A DNA stretch of 37,327 bases from the IMG/VR virus record IMGVR_UViG_3300007640_000091, positions 1 through 37,327 of that record; one strand, given 5' to 3'. Below are positions 1-8,923 of the stretch, piece after piece. The DNA comes from a virus. Every line of letters begins with the position of its first letter. Within the stretch, counting starts at the first letter, position 1. Both the position numbers and the translations under genes were made by a program. The notes beneath the pieces are model-generated. The model made no database searches. It saw nothing but the letters and a program-made list of their open reading frames with translations, and had not been told where the DNA came from.

Positions 1-744
1 CTTGAGATCGTACAGGACATCATGTCCGACGGAGACGGTGATGAGATTAACTCTATTGGCGATACCGTAGAGTCGGAGCAGGTCGCCAACATTGTCAAGC
101 AAGAGTTCTTGATGATTGCCGATCAGTTCGATCTTGAACACCACAAACAAGTAAGAGGGCTGACAGCTACAAGCTCCAGCACTCCCACGGTAATGACCCG
201 ACCCGAAGGGTTCTATGACATAGCTTGGATCAAGTACGACAAGCGTACCACCGCTGGTGGTGATCCCGACTTCCAGTATGTCGAGTACATGCCCACGGAT
301 GAATTCGATGACTTGGTATCTGGACTCAACGTCAGCGATACCAACGTCGGTTCGCAGACCATCAACGGTCTGACGTACAACCACTACAATGACAGGCAGC
401 CTACGTACTACACGTTCATCCACGGATACGATAGCATCGTGTTTGATGCGTACAACTCGACGCTGGAGTCCAACCTCCAAGCGTCAAAGGCCAAGGCTTA
501 CGGTATCCAGCGCCCCACGCTCAGCATCGCAGATGCCTCGGTACCAGACCTGCCACAGAATCTTATGACCCTCCTCCGTAACAGGAGCAGGGCCATGTAC
601 TTCGACCTGTTCAAGGACGGAGTAACGAAGGAGATTGACAAGCGCCAGCGTAACTCGGAAGTCCGAGCACAAAGGCAAAGGCATATTGCCGCAGCTAACC
701 GTCGCAAGTTACAGCGACGTACTCCCGATTATGGGAGAAAGTAA
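1..744 (+). CDS. Tail adaptor protein, T7 gp11-like (5' truncated)
   Basis: The reading frame is open from base 1, so the true start lies upstream; the ATG at 22 is internal. The visible N-terminus (LEIVQDIMSDGDGDEINS) resembles the short helical opening of T7 gp11-type tail tubular A proteins, which form the ring between portal and nozzle. About 248 residues are visible, close to the ~200 of T7 gp11. The C-terminus is basic and Arg-rich. It sits directly upstream of the nozzle gene, as in T7. The assignment rests on N-terminal resemblance plus gene order and could instead be another head-tail connector protein. Confidence 0.6.
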   Translation, partial: LEIVQDIMSDGDGDEINSIGDTVESEQVANIVKQEFLMIADQFDLEHHKQVRGLTATSSSTPTVMTRPEGFYDIAWIKYDKRTTAGGDPDFQYVEYMPTDEFDDLVSGLNVSDTNVGSQTINGLTYNHYNDRQPTYYTFIHGYDSIVFDAYNSTLESNLQASKAKAYGIQRPTLSIADASVPDLPQNLMTLLRNRSRAMYFDLFKDGVTKEIDKRQRNSEVRAQRQRHIAAANRRKLQRRTPDYGRK

Positions 745-758
745 GGAGAACTCTGACC

Positions 759-1139
759 ATGAGTGACACATTCAACATCGACCGCCACGTAAATATCGAG
801 AACAACGTAGACGCACTGGGTAAGCAGTGGCAAATTTTCCACCTCAAAGGCTCTGCCTTGTACGAAGCACGACCCAATCCGTACCGAGCAGACACTGAGA
901 TACCCGATGAGTTTAAAGGTCGATGGACCAAACCTCATCTTCTTCAGGAGCAGATCCTCAAGTACCTTAACAGGTCTTGGGATCACGCAGAGGAAGCTGC
1001 TAAGAAGTCAGCAGCTAACAAACGAGCTGCCGATCAACGAGCTGCTACCAAGAAGAAGACAGCACAGGAATCACTGGATGATCTTCCCGAGGAAATCAAG
1101 AAAGAACTCGGGGATACCATCGCTACTAAGGACGACTAA
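759..1139 (+). CDS. Small hypothetical virion-operon protein
   Basis: A 126-residue protein I do not recognise. The first ~85 residues are mixed and probably folded. Residues ~85-115 are a Lys/Ala-rich helix (KKSAANKRAADQRAATKKK) followed by an acidic tail. A GGAG lies about 10 nt before the ATG, and the stop overlaps the start of the nozzle gene (TAATG), so the two are probably translationally coupled. Its place between adaptor and nozzle genes suggests a minor virion or assembly protein. Confidence 0.7.
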   Translation: MSDTFNIDRHVNIENNVDALGKQWQIFHLKGSALYEARPNPYRADTEIPDEFKGRWTKPHLLQEQILKYLNRSWDHAEEAAKKSAANKRAADQRAATKKKTAQESLDDLPEEIKKELGDTIATKDD

Positions 1140-3685
1140 TGCCAGAAGCGGAGCGTACTAAACAGTACTTCTCTCTACGCAAAGGCTTGAACACACTGTC
1201 TAATGAGATCACCTTTCCGGACGAGTATACGTCGGATGAGATGAACTACACGATCGAGGCAGATGGAAGCCGTAGAAGGAGGAAGGCACTTGACCGAGAG
1301 AGTGGTGGGTCTACTAAGACTGTCGTCACTATCGCTTCGGGGCAAGTCAACCAGTCATACCTATGGGCAGATGCAGGGTCTATTGAGAACCTGTTTGTCC
1401 ATCAGATTGGCTATTCGCTCTACTTCACAGACGATGCTGAAACCATATCAACTACGTACAATTCTGACGTAATTGATCTGTCTAGCTTTCTAGTAGACTC
1501 TGGTACTTATGCAGCTTCCGATATTGGCGGCGAGCCGTGTTCCTTCGCCGTCCATAGAGGTTACCTTATTGTAACCAATAAGTACATTACTCCTCTGTAT
1601 CTTAGCTATGATGGTACCGATGTAGAGGCGAACGCTATCCAGTTGCTTATCCGAGACTTCGAAGGTATCGAAGATGGCATCAACGTAGGAGCACAGCCAG
1701 CCGGTACTATCACTGCTGACCACTACTACAACCTCCGTAACCGAGGTTGGAAAGACGCTGATATTACGGATTATAAGACCAATAGTTCTGGAAATTCGAA
1801 CCCATCAAAGAACATGATCTGGTACAAGGGCTACGCCAGAGGTACAGTTGCCAGTACTGCTGAACAAGACTGGACACAAGCGTGGTCCACCTCTAAGATA
1901 GAGAACGAAGCCTTCGGTACCTCTAGCGCACCACAGGGTGCTCTGTTCCTAGACCCCCTTAATTCAACCGTTGGTATAGCGGCTGCTGATAACGTCGGAG
2001 ACTACCAGCTCTCGTACGATTCCGGAGACTTTGCCGCAGACCCTACTAGTGCTACTACTCTTACAGTCAGCTATCCCTCTCACGGATATACTTTGGGTGA
2101 TCCGGACATAGTAATCACCGGACACCGTTGGTTGTACAACTTTACAGGTGGTGGCTCTGGTTACTGGTGGGGATTGAACAACGCACCCTATGGACTAGGA
2201 CCGTGGACTCCTGTTAACGGAGCCCCGGCTGCTGGACAGGTGCAGGTTAATGATAGTATCAATACTCTGGTATTCCACATCCCCGCTATTCCAGGCTGGG
2301 CCTCATGGAACCAGACAGATCCTGACGGTATCATCCAAGGCCAAGACCCGATAGCTAACAGCTCGGGTAGTGAACTTAGCGTAGGCCCCACAGTGTGTGA
2401 AGCCTTCGCTGGTCGTGCTTGGTACGCCGGTATCCCTGATACCTTGTGGTCCGATACTATCTTTTTCTCGCAGGTATCTCTCAAGGCTACCTCGCTAGGG
2501 TACTGCCACCAACGGGCAGACCCCACCGACCCCCTGAACAACCAGCTTCGTCCTGACGATGGTGGTACCATTATCATCCCGAACATGGGACAGGTCAAAC
2601 AGATGGTAGCCCACCGTGATGCTATCGTAGTCTTTGCTACGAACGGTGTATGGGAGATCAGTGGAGGTCGTGGTGGCTTCACGGCTGATAACTACTTAGT
2701 CCGTAAGATCACTGACATTGGGTGTAGCTCTGCCCTGTCCCCGAGACAGGTAGAGAACTCTATCATATACACAGGCCCGAACGGCATCATCTCTCTTAGT
2801 CCTAATCAGTACACGAGTCTCTTGGAAGACTCTAAGATGTCAGATGTGATAGAACCTACGTGGAACGCTATCCCGGCAAGCGACCAGCAGAACGTACAGA
2901 CAGCGTACGATGACGCTAAGAACAGGATCTACTTCCTGTACCGAGACAATTCCTACGACACGGGCTACACTTCGTTAGCCCACGGGTATAACTTCGCCCT
3001 AGTGTGGGACATGAAGAACCAAGGGTGGTATCGTCTGAACTTTGATGACACGGCTACTAAGGCTATCATCTCTATCTTCGCTATCTCAGAAGCAGACAGC
3101 TCTGAGTCTAACCAGAAGGTTAAGTTCCAGTGTCAACAGTCTACCACCACGGTAGATACGTGTGACATGAATCAGACAGACTACGTAGACTTTACCGGAT
3201 CTGAGTCCCCACTCCCGTACCTAGTAACGGGGTGGGATACCTCGTTTGGATTCCAGAACAGGAAGCAAGCCCCTATTATCCATGTGTACAACCGACGCAC
3301 AGCGACGGGTTGGACAGACCTAGGTGGTGACACTGGCTGGACTGAAGATAACGCTGGGTCTACACTAATGACTCCGTTTTGGAACTGGACAGATACCATC
3401 CAATGGGATGATCCAGACGCGCCAACGGCACAGGAGGCTTGGGATGCAACAGCGGGTAACTATGGCATTACTGGGAAGATTGGTAAGCAAGTTGAAACGT
3501 ACCGTCATATCCGTCCTTTCACTCCTCTCGCTAGCGGTGATGTGGATGGTTATCCTGTTATTGCTACTAGACATAAAGTGCGTGGTAGAGGAAGATCTCT
3601 CTCCATGCGATTCGACGGAGCAGCTACTAAGGACTCTCACCTTTTGGGCTTCACCGTAAACTACCGAATTAGTAGGAGAAAGTAA
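1139..3685 (+). CDS. Tail nozzle protein, T7 gp12-like (tail tubular protein B)
   Basis: An 848-residue protein, near the ~794 of T7 gp12. The N-terminus has the family pattern: a short 'G-L-N-T-L-S-N-E' segment, a statement of the number of components, then a basic patch (GSRRRRKALD, residues ~42-51), followed by a long beta-rich body with many Gly/Asp/Tyr/Trp residues. No membrane segment or signal peptide is present. In T7, six copies form the nozzle below the gp11 adaptor. Translation is coupled to the preceding gene through a TAATG overlap, and the small internal protein gene starts 1 nt after its stop. Confidence 0.8.
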   Translation: MPEAERTKQYFSLRKGLNTLSNEITFPDEYTSDEMNYTIEADGSRRRRKALDRESGGSTKTVVTIASGQVNQSYLWADAGSIENLFVHQIGYSLYFTDDAETISTTYNSDVIDLSSFLVDSGTYAASDIGGEPCSFAVHRGYLIVTNKYITPLYLSYDGTDVEANAIQLLIRDFEGIEDGINVGAQPAGTITADHYYNLRNRGWKDADITDYKTNSSGNSNPSKNMIWYKGYARGTVASTAEQDWTQAWSTSKIENEAFGTSSAPQGALFLDPLNSTVGIAAADNVGDYQLSYDSGDFAADPTSATTLTVSYPSHGYTLGDPDIVITGHRWLYNFTGGGSGYWWGLNNAPYGLGPWTPVNGAPAAGQVQVNDSINTLVFHIPAIPGWASWNQTDPDGIIQGQDPIANSSGSELSVGPTVCEAFAGRAWYAGIPDTLWSDTIFFSQVSLKATSLGYCHQRADPTDPLNNQLRPDDGGTIIIPNMGQVKQMVAHRDAIVVFATNGVWEISGGRGGFTADNYLVRKITDIGCSSALSPRQVENSIIYTGPNGIISLSPNQYTSLLEDSKMSDVIEPTWNAIPASDQQNVQTAYDDAKNRIYFLYRDNSYDTGYTSLAHGYNFALVWDMKNQGWYRLNFDDTATKAIISIFAISEADSSESNQKVKFQCQQSTTTVDTCDMNQTDYVDFTGSESPLPYLVTGWDTSFGFQNRKQAPIIHVYNRRTATGWTDLGGDTGWTEDNAGSTLMTPFWNWTDTIQWDDPDAPTAQEAWDATAGNYGITGKIGKQVETYRHIRPFTPLASGDVDGYPVIATRHKVRGRGRSLSMRFDGAATKDSHLLGFTVNYRISRRK

Positions 3686-3686
3686 G

Positions 3687-4142
3687 ATGCCTCTACCATT
3701 AGTACCTGTTATTGGGGGATTGACGGGCATAGCCGGTGCTATCTTTGGTAGCAAGGCTAAGAAAGCCAAACGTAAAGCTGATGCTGCACGTAAAGAGATT
3801 GGAAAGATCCAACAGTTTCAAGCCAAGCGGAAGTTCTTTAACGACTTCCAGCAAGCCCAAGCTGTAGCACTAGCACGAGGAGCTTTGACAGGAGCCGACC
3901 TAGGGTCGTCTGCTGTACAAGGACAGCTAGCTAGCCAGAGAACCCAAGCTCAGGCAGGCGCAGTAGAGCTGCGTAACCAAGAGAAGCTGGGAGAAATCGC
4001 AGGGCGGTACGACAGTAAAGCGTCCAAGTACGAAGGGTACGCTAGCGTAGCTGGTACCATCGGACAGATTGCTGGTCTTCCGGGTATATCCGATGAGTTG
4101 AACAAAGTTAAGATTGGATCAGTTATAGGACCTAAGGCATAA
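3687..4142 (+). CDS. Internal virion protein, T7 gp14-like
   Basis: A 151-residue protein (T7 gp14 is 196). The N-terminus is a Gly/Ala/Ile-rich hydrophobic segment (residues ~7-22, VIGGLTGIAGAIFGSKAKK) followed by a basic cluster and a long Ala/Gln-rich helix. This layout is typical of gp14-like ejection proteins, which insert into the host outer membrane during DNA entry. The position after the nozzle gene and before the giant internal proteins matches T7 gene order. The stop overlaps the next start (TAATG). Confidence 0.75.
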   Translation: MPLPLVPVIGGLTGIAGAIFGSKAKKAKRKADAARKEIGKIQQFQAKRKFFNDFQQAQAVALARGALTGADLGSSAVQGQLASQRTQAQAGAVELRNQEKLGEIAGRYDSKASKYEGYASVAGTIGQIAGLPGISDELNKVKIGSVIGPKA

Positions 4143-7100
4143 TGGCTAATGACCAACTAGTTGTCCCAAGACCCCAAGGTGACGAGATCGTACAGCGACT
4201 CAACGCCCTTAAGGTACAGGACAACATCGTGGCTAACCGAGCTTTGGAAGCATCCATTGTCACAGGACAGGGGGCATTCGCTGAGAGGTTCGCTGAGTAC
4301 AAGCAGAACGAGGGAGCCATCGTCTATGACGAGGCCCTCCAGCGGATCATGAACCTGAACACGGAGTCACGCCTTAACGACATTATCGCTAATGAGAATA
4401 TCTCAATCGAGGATAAGGTCAAGGCCATGCAGTACGAGGCCAACAGGATCTCGTACCGTAGGCTGTCCCCGTTTGATGAGATGATCTTCGCCACCCTCCA
4501 GCAGGACGGTGGGGCCTTTGTTCCGATGGAAAGGATCGAGAGGATCTATCAAGAGACTCCTACCTCCACCCTTCGGGCCTTGTCCGATCAGACAAGGATA
4601 CGTCAGCTCGATTCTCTGAGAACAGAAGTCAACGCTGTAGCGGCTGAGAGTGGGTGGGAAGATCCAGTACAAGCTGTGGGAGAAGTCATTGTTCAGGACT
4701 TCATCCCTATCTACAACATTGCCTCTCGCATTGGCCTGACCAATGCTATGGCTGAGGCTGCTGGCGTGGAGCTGTCCACTTGGGAGAGCTTCTGGGTAGG
4801 TTCAGGACGACAGGCTATCCGGGATTCGTTCCTTGATATGGACCCTGAGGAGGCACAGGAAGCTGTGGCCTCTATGGCCGAGGAACTTAAGGCCCTTCAG
4901 AGTGACGCTATCATCGGTCCCCTGCTGACCGAGTACAACGTACTGGAGCACTGGTCCACGGTATTCTCAGACAATGTGATGGATCAGATATCCTCACAGG
5001 ATACACTGGACGAGTGGCTGGGCAACTTTGAGGTTGCCATTGAGTCCTTGTTCGGTGTCGCTATCCTAGCCAAGGGCGTAGGTAGCGTACGTAGGGTATT
5101 CACTAAGGCCCCTAGGGCTGTCAATGCTACCACTGCTGCTGTTACGGCTCGCTCAGGTGAGGCGTACACGCGCCTTATGGACATGCTGTCCGAGGAAGCC
5201 ACAGCTGCTAAGTTCCAGCTCTCCCCTGATGAGGTGGCGGTAGCCAAGCTGCCCAAGCCCACCCATATTCTGGATGACGTAGAGTACGCACCAGAGGGAG
5301 TACAGCGGGTCGTGGCTGAGGGCCAGCGACTCCGTGGTATGCTGCTTGAGGGAGCCTCAAACCCCGAGGATCTAATCTCCCTAGCAGATAAACAGCGTGT
5401 TGTCAAGCAAGAATTGGACGAGCTAGCCCAGTTTGACGGGGCTACCGTACACACCCCCATGTCCACCATTAAGTTGCTGGACGATGGATCAGGCATTGAG
5501 ATCAACGCAGTCTTCGGTGCCACCCCTACTAGTGGGTGGGACGATATCGAGGACGTACTGCTTGAAGCTCTGCTGATAGATCCCGAGCTGCGTAAGCTCG
5601 ACATCATGTACATTAATGATGCGGGTAAGTTGGAGAAACTAGACCTTACTAGTAAAGAGTTCTTGGATATGGTGAACTATGATAAGGTTCCCTTATCCAA
5701 GGCTGGCGAAATACTGGGAGCAGAACAGTTCTTCTTGCGGTATAACAACCAGCGTCCTTGGAACCCCTTCGATGCTAGGTTCCTAGACGAGAACCACGTT
5801 AACAGCACGATGCCGGGTATTACCCCGAACGCTAGGTTCTCCGAGTTCTTCTACGGAGCCTTCGCTCGTGGAGCCTTGGACGAGCAGAGGACTATCTCGA
5901 TCCTTAATCAGATAGCCCACCCTTATCAGACTCTAGGCATAGCTGACAAGAAGCTAGCCAACGGTATCTTTGAGTGGCAGGAGCAGTTCGGTAAGGTACA
6001 GCGTCGTAATCCCACGTACGCTGAGCTGTCAGCACAGTTCCCCGAAGCCTCACAGAAAGTACTGGAGGGTGTCGTAGCCATGCGAGCTACGATGGACACC
6101 ATGTACGACATGCTGAACACCCGGCTCTACCGGGAGTTTACCAGCAACGGATACAAGACGGTTAAGCCCACCGATCCCACGATGCCTACCTTCCACGGTA
6201 GGGTAGCCACTAATGCTGCTGACGTTAAGCCCGGTTCGTTCCTTGATCCCAAGACGGGAGATCTTGTCAAGTACTCTCGTAAGGATATTGAGGACGTTAT
6301 GGCCTCAGGTGGTACGTTCATTGAGGAACTACCAATCGCAGTAGCCACGAACACTCCGGGTGCTAAGGTCACCCGAGTAGTCGTCAGAGCTGACGAGTAC
6401 AGGGTACGTCCTCTCACTGAGAGGCCTCTGCACTACCACCCCGGTTACACCATGAGGTTCTACGAGGACCCGTTCTACATCGTACGCAAGCGTAAGAACG
6501 CTACGATTGACGGACGTAGGGACCCGGTAGGTGGGTCTGAAGCTGTACGTACCACGGGTACGGAGATGGAAGGTAAGGCTTGGATAGCCAGAGCCAACCG
6601 GGCTATGGCTAGAAGGTACGGTGAAGGAGCTGACCAGTTTGAGCTGGTACGAGCGTCTGACATTGACCAAGGCGATAGCGCCCTGTTCCAGAAGCAGGTC
6701 CTCCAACAGGAAGGACGGCTGTTCTACGACGAGCGTAACTTCGACCGGCTTAAGAACACATCTGGTAACCGAGCAGAGATTGACGATCCGGGTATAGCAC
6801 TGGAGCGTGGCATCCACATAGCCTCGCGCCAGCTAGCCACGGAGGATCTGTTCCGATCCCTTAAGAAGGCGTGGACTGAGAAGTACGGTAAGGACATGTC
6901 CTCGGGTAAGCTGGACCTTAATCGTCCGGGCGTTAACCTGCGCCACGTAGAACAAGAGCTTGACTCTATGGTCAACAACGCTGCTACCTCTGAAGCACGT
7001 AATCGTTTCAAGGAAGCTCGTGAGTACATCCGGTACATGAGGTTGATGGAGGGTACCAACTCTAGGGCTGTGTCTCTGACACGCCGTACCCTTATTGAAT

Positions 7101-8923
7101 TCGGGCAGAAACTACACCAGTACCTCGGTATGGGAGACAAGCGTAACAGGTTCTTCAGAGCCTACGAGAAGTTTGCTGAGCAAGCAGAACCTCTCCGACT
7201 GGTACGGTCGGTAGCTTTCAACCTGTTCATGAAGCTCCGTCCCTTCCGCCAGTTCACTATGCAGACCATGCAGATAGGGTTCTTGGCCGGTATGGACCCG
7301 GCCTACATTGCTACGGGTCGTGTATTCAAGGACATGTACGCCCTACAGATGGGACGTACGGCTGTGCGACAAGGCACTGACATCTCTGAGAAGAGCCTTG
7401 CTAAGCTCATGGGCGTCAGCCTACAGGAGTACAGGATACTGGTCAAACAGTTTGAACGCTCCGGTCTTATCGACTCGGTAGACGTTCACCAGTACACGGG
7501 ATCGTCCTACACCAAGACGAGGCCCAGTGCTCTGCCTACTAACCCGCTGGGTGCTGGTGTCTACCACACCAAGGGTCTGGGTAACGCCGTAATGGACGGC
7601 TTAGGTAAGGGCTTCTCGTGGGGTGAAGGTAACAACCTATCCGGTACGTACATGGTCGCTCTCAGGCGACACATGAAGCGGACCAACACCACGGACATCC
7701 GTAAGATCAGTGACGAAGAGTGGAAAGTCATTCGCACTGACGCTAGTAACCTAGCTCTTGCCATGATTAAGCCCAACAACATGTCTTATCAGACCGGGTT
7801 CTTTAGTATGGCTACCCAGTTCCTTAGCTTCCAGCATAAGGCAGCTCTGGCCCTATTGGGTAAGAACCCCTCGATGACAGCCGGTGATGCTGTCAAGCTG
7901 TGGCTGTCCGGGGGTCTACTGTACGGAGCTGAGTTCGTAGGTATGGGAGCCTTCGTAGGAGCTGTGCTGGCACAGTCTAAGATGGAGCACGTAGGGGACA
8001 TGGAGATCCCCGGTGAAGCTACCACCATTGAGAAGGTGCTTACGTGGGGCCTGTTCGATACGATGATTAACACAGTAGGGTCTTGGTCTTCCGATGAATG
8101 GAAGGAGCTGGACTATAGCTGGTTAACCCCGTCCCCCAATCCCGTAAGGATCTGGGAGATGACGGCTCAAGCTATGCTGACTACCCCAGCTTCGGCTATG
8201 TTCGGCCCCGCTGCTTCTATCGCAGAGCGTAGCATCGGAGCCCTAGCCTTCATCAACGAAACGGTCTTCCCGGCTGATATCCCGATGGAGGACAAGTTCG
8301 TACTGGCCCTTAAGGCAGTAGGTGAGGGGCTTATCCCCGCTGTTAACGACAACTTCCAAGCGTGGAACCAAGCCCGTATGGGACGGATGTTCTCCAATCT
8401 GGGAGAACCCCTGCCTCTGGAGTCCTCGTGGAACACGATCCTTGCTAGGGGCGTGTTCGGACAACGATCTCGTGGTGAGATCTCCTACTACGAGACAGTA
8501 CGTGATATGTGGGAACAGAAGGATTCCCGTAGGGAGTTCACTAAAGCCTATCAGGATCACTTCCAGAAGCTGTTCACGATGTACTACACCCGTGAGCTGA
8601 CCCCTCAGGCGATGGCTCAACAGGTACAGATCGTGGCTAACATCATCGAGGATGTGCCGGAAGAGTACAGAGCGGAGATACTTGAGGGTATCTTCATTGA
8701 GAAATTTAAGGACGGGCAACCGTCTATTGTTGAGATGGTTAGTGAGGAGCTGGGTAATGGTATCCTCTCCCCCACTATTTACGACAGTGTAGGTCAGATG
8801 GATCTTCCCCCAGAAGAGATCTCTCTTCTCCAAGAGATGATCCGTGACGCTTATCAGGACCGTGTAAGACGGGCTCCTGAGCTACACGAAGCACTAACAG
8901 ACGAACTTAAGGAAGGTTACTAA
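4142..8923 (+). CDS. Giant internal virion (ejection) protein, 1593 aa
   Basis: The largest gene in the window. Predominantly helical and charged, with one clear hydrophobic stretch at about residues 1250-1280 (GGLLYGAEFVGMGAFVGAVL) that could enter the inner membrane. I see no convincing transglycosylase or peptidase motif. By size and position it corresponds to the long core proteins gp15/gp16 of T7, which leave the capsid and build the trans-envelope channel; T7 gp16 is 1318 residues. It is flanked by TAATG overlaps on both sides, so it is coupled to the gp14-like gene and to the 692-residue protein. Assignment is by context. Confidence 0.75.
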   Translation: MANDQLVVPRPQGDEIVQRLNALKVQDNIVANRALEASIVTGQGAFAERFAEYKQNEGAIVYDEALQRIMNLNTESRLNDIIANENISIEDKVKAMQYEANRISYRRLSPFDEMIFATLQQDGGAFVPMERIERIYQETPTSTLRALSDQTRIRQLDSLRTEVNAVAAESGWEDPVQAVGEVIVQDFIPIYNIASRIGLTNAMAEAAGVELSTWESFWVGSGRQAIRDSFLDMDPEEAQEAVASMAEELKALQSDAIIGPLLTEYNVLEHWSTVFSDNVMDQISSQDTLDEWLGNFEVAIESLFGVAILAKGVGSVRRVFTKAPRAVNATTAAVTARSGEAYTRLMDMLSEEATAAKFQLSPDEVAVAKLPKPTHILDDVEYAPEGVQRVVAEGQRLRGMLLEGASNPEDLISLADKQRVVKQELDELAQFDGATVHTPMSTIKLLDDGSGIEINAVFGATPTSGWDDIEDVLLEALLIDPELRKLDIMYINDAGKLEKLDLTSKEFLDMVNYDKVPLSKAGEILGAEQFFLRYNNQRPWNPFDARFLDENHVNSTMPGITPNARFSEFFYGAFARGALDEQRTISILNQIAHPYQTLGIADKKLANGIFEWQEQFGKVQRRNPTYAELSAQFPEASQKVLEGVVAMRATMDTMYDMLNTRLYREFTSNGYKTVKPTDPTMPTFHGRVATNAADVKPGSFLDPKTGDLVKYSRKDIEDVMASGGTFIEELPIAVATNTPGAKVTRVVVRADEYRVRPLTERPLHYHPGYTMRFYEDPFYIVRKRKNATIDGRRDPVGGSEAVRTTGTEMEGKAWIARANRAMARRYGEGADQFELVRASDIDQGDSALFQKQVLQQEGRLFYDERNFDRLKNTSGNRAEIDDPGIALERGIHIASRQLATEDLFRSLKKAWTEKYGKDMSSGKLDLNRPGVNLRHVEQELDSMVNNAATSEARNRFKEAREYIRYMRLMEGTNSRAVSLTRRTLIEFGQKLHQYLGMGDKRNRFFRAYEKFAEQAEPLRLVRSVAFNLFMKLRPFRQFTMQTMQIGFLAGMDPAYIATGRVFKDMYALQMGRTAVRQGTDISEKSLAKLMGVSLQEYRILVKQFERSGLIDSVDVHQYTGSSYTKTRPSALPTNPLGAGVYHTKGLGNAVMDGLGKGFSWGEGNNLSGTYMVALRRHMKRTNTTDIRKISDEEWKVIRTDASNLALAMIKPNNMSYQTGFFSMATQFLSFQHKAALALLGKNPSMTAGDAVKLWLSGGLLYGAEFVGMGAFVGAVLAQSKMEHVGDMEIPGEATTIEKVLTWGLFDTMINTVGSWSSDEWKELDYSWLTPSPNPVRIWEMTAQAMLTTPASAMFGPAASIAERSIGALAFINETVFPADIPMEDKFVLALKAVGEGLIPAVNDNFQAWNQARMGRMFSNLGEPLPLESSWNTILARGVFGQRSRGEISYYETVRDMWEQKDSRREFTKAYQDHFQKLFTMYYTRELTPQAMAQQVQIVANIIEDVPEEYRAEILEGIFIEKFKDGQPSIVEMVSEELGNGILSPTIYDSVGQMDLPPEEISLLQEMIRDAYQDRVRRAPELHEALTDELKEGY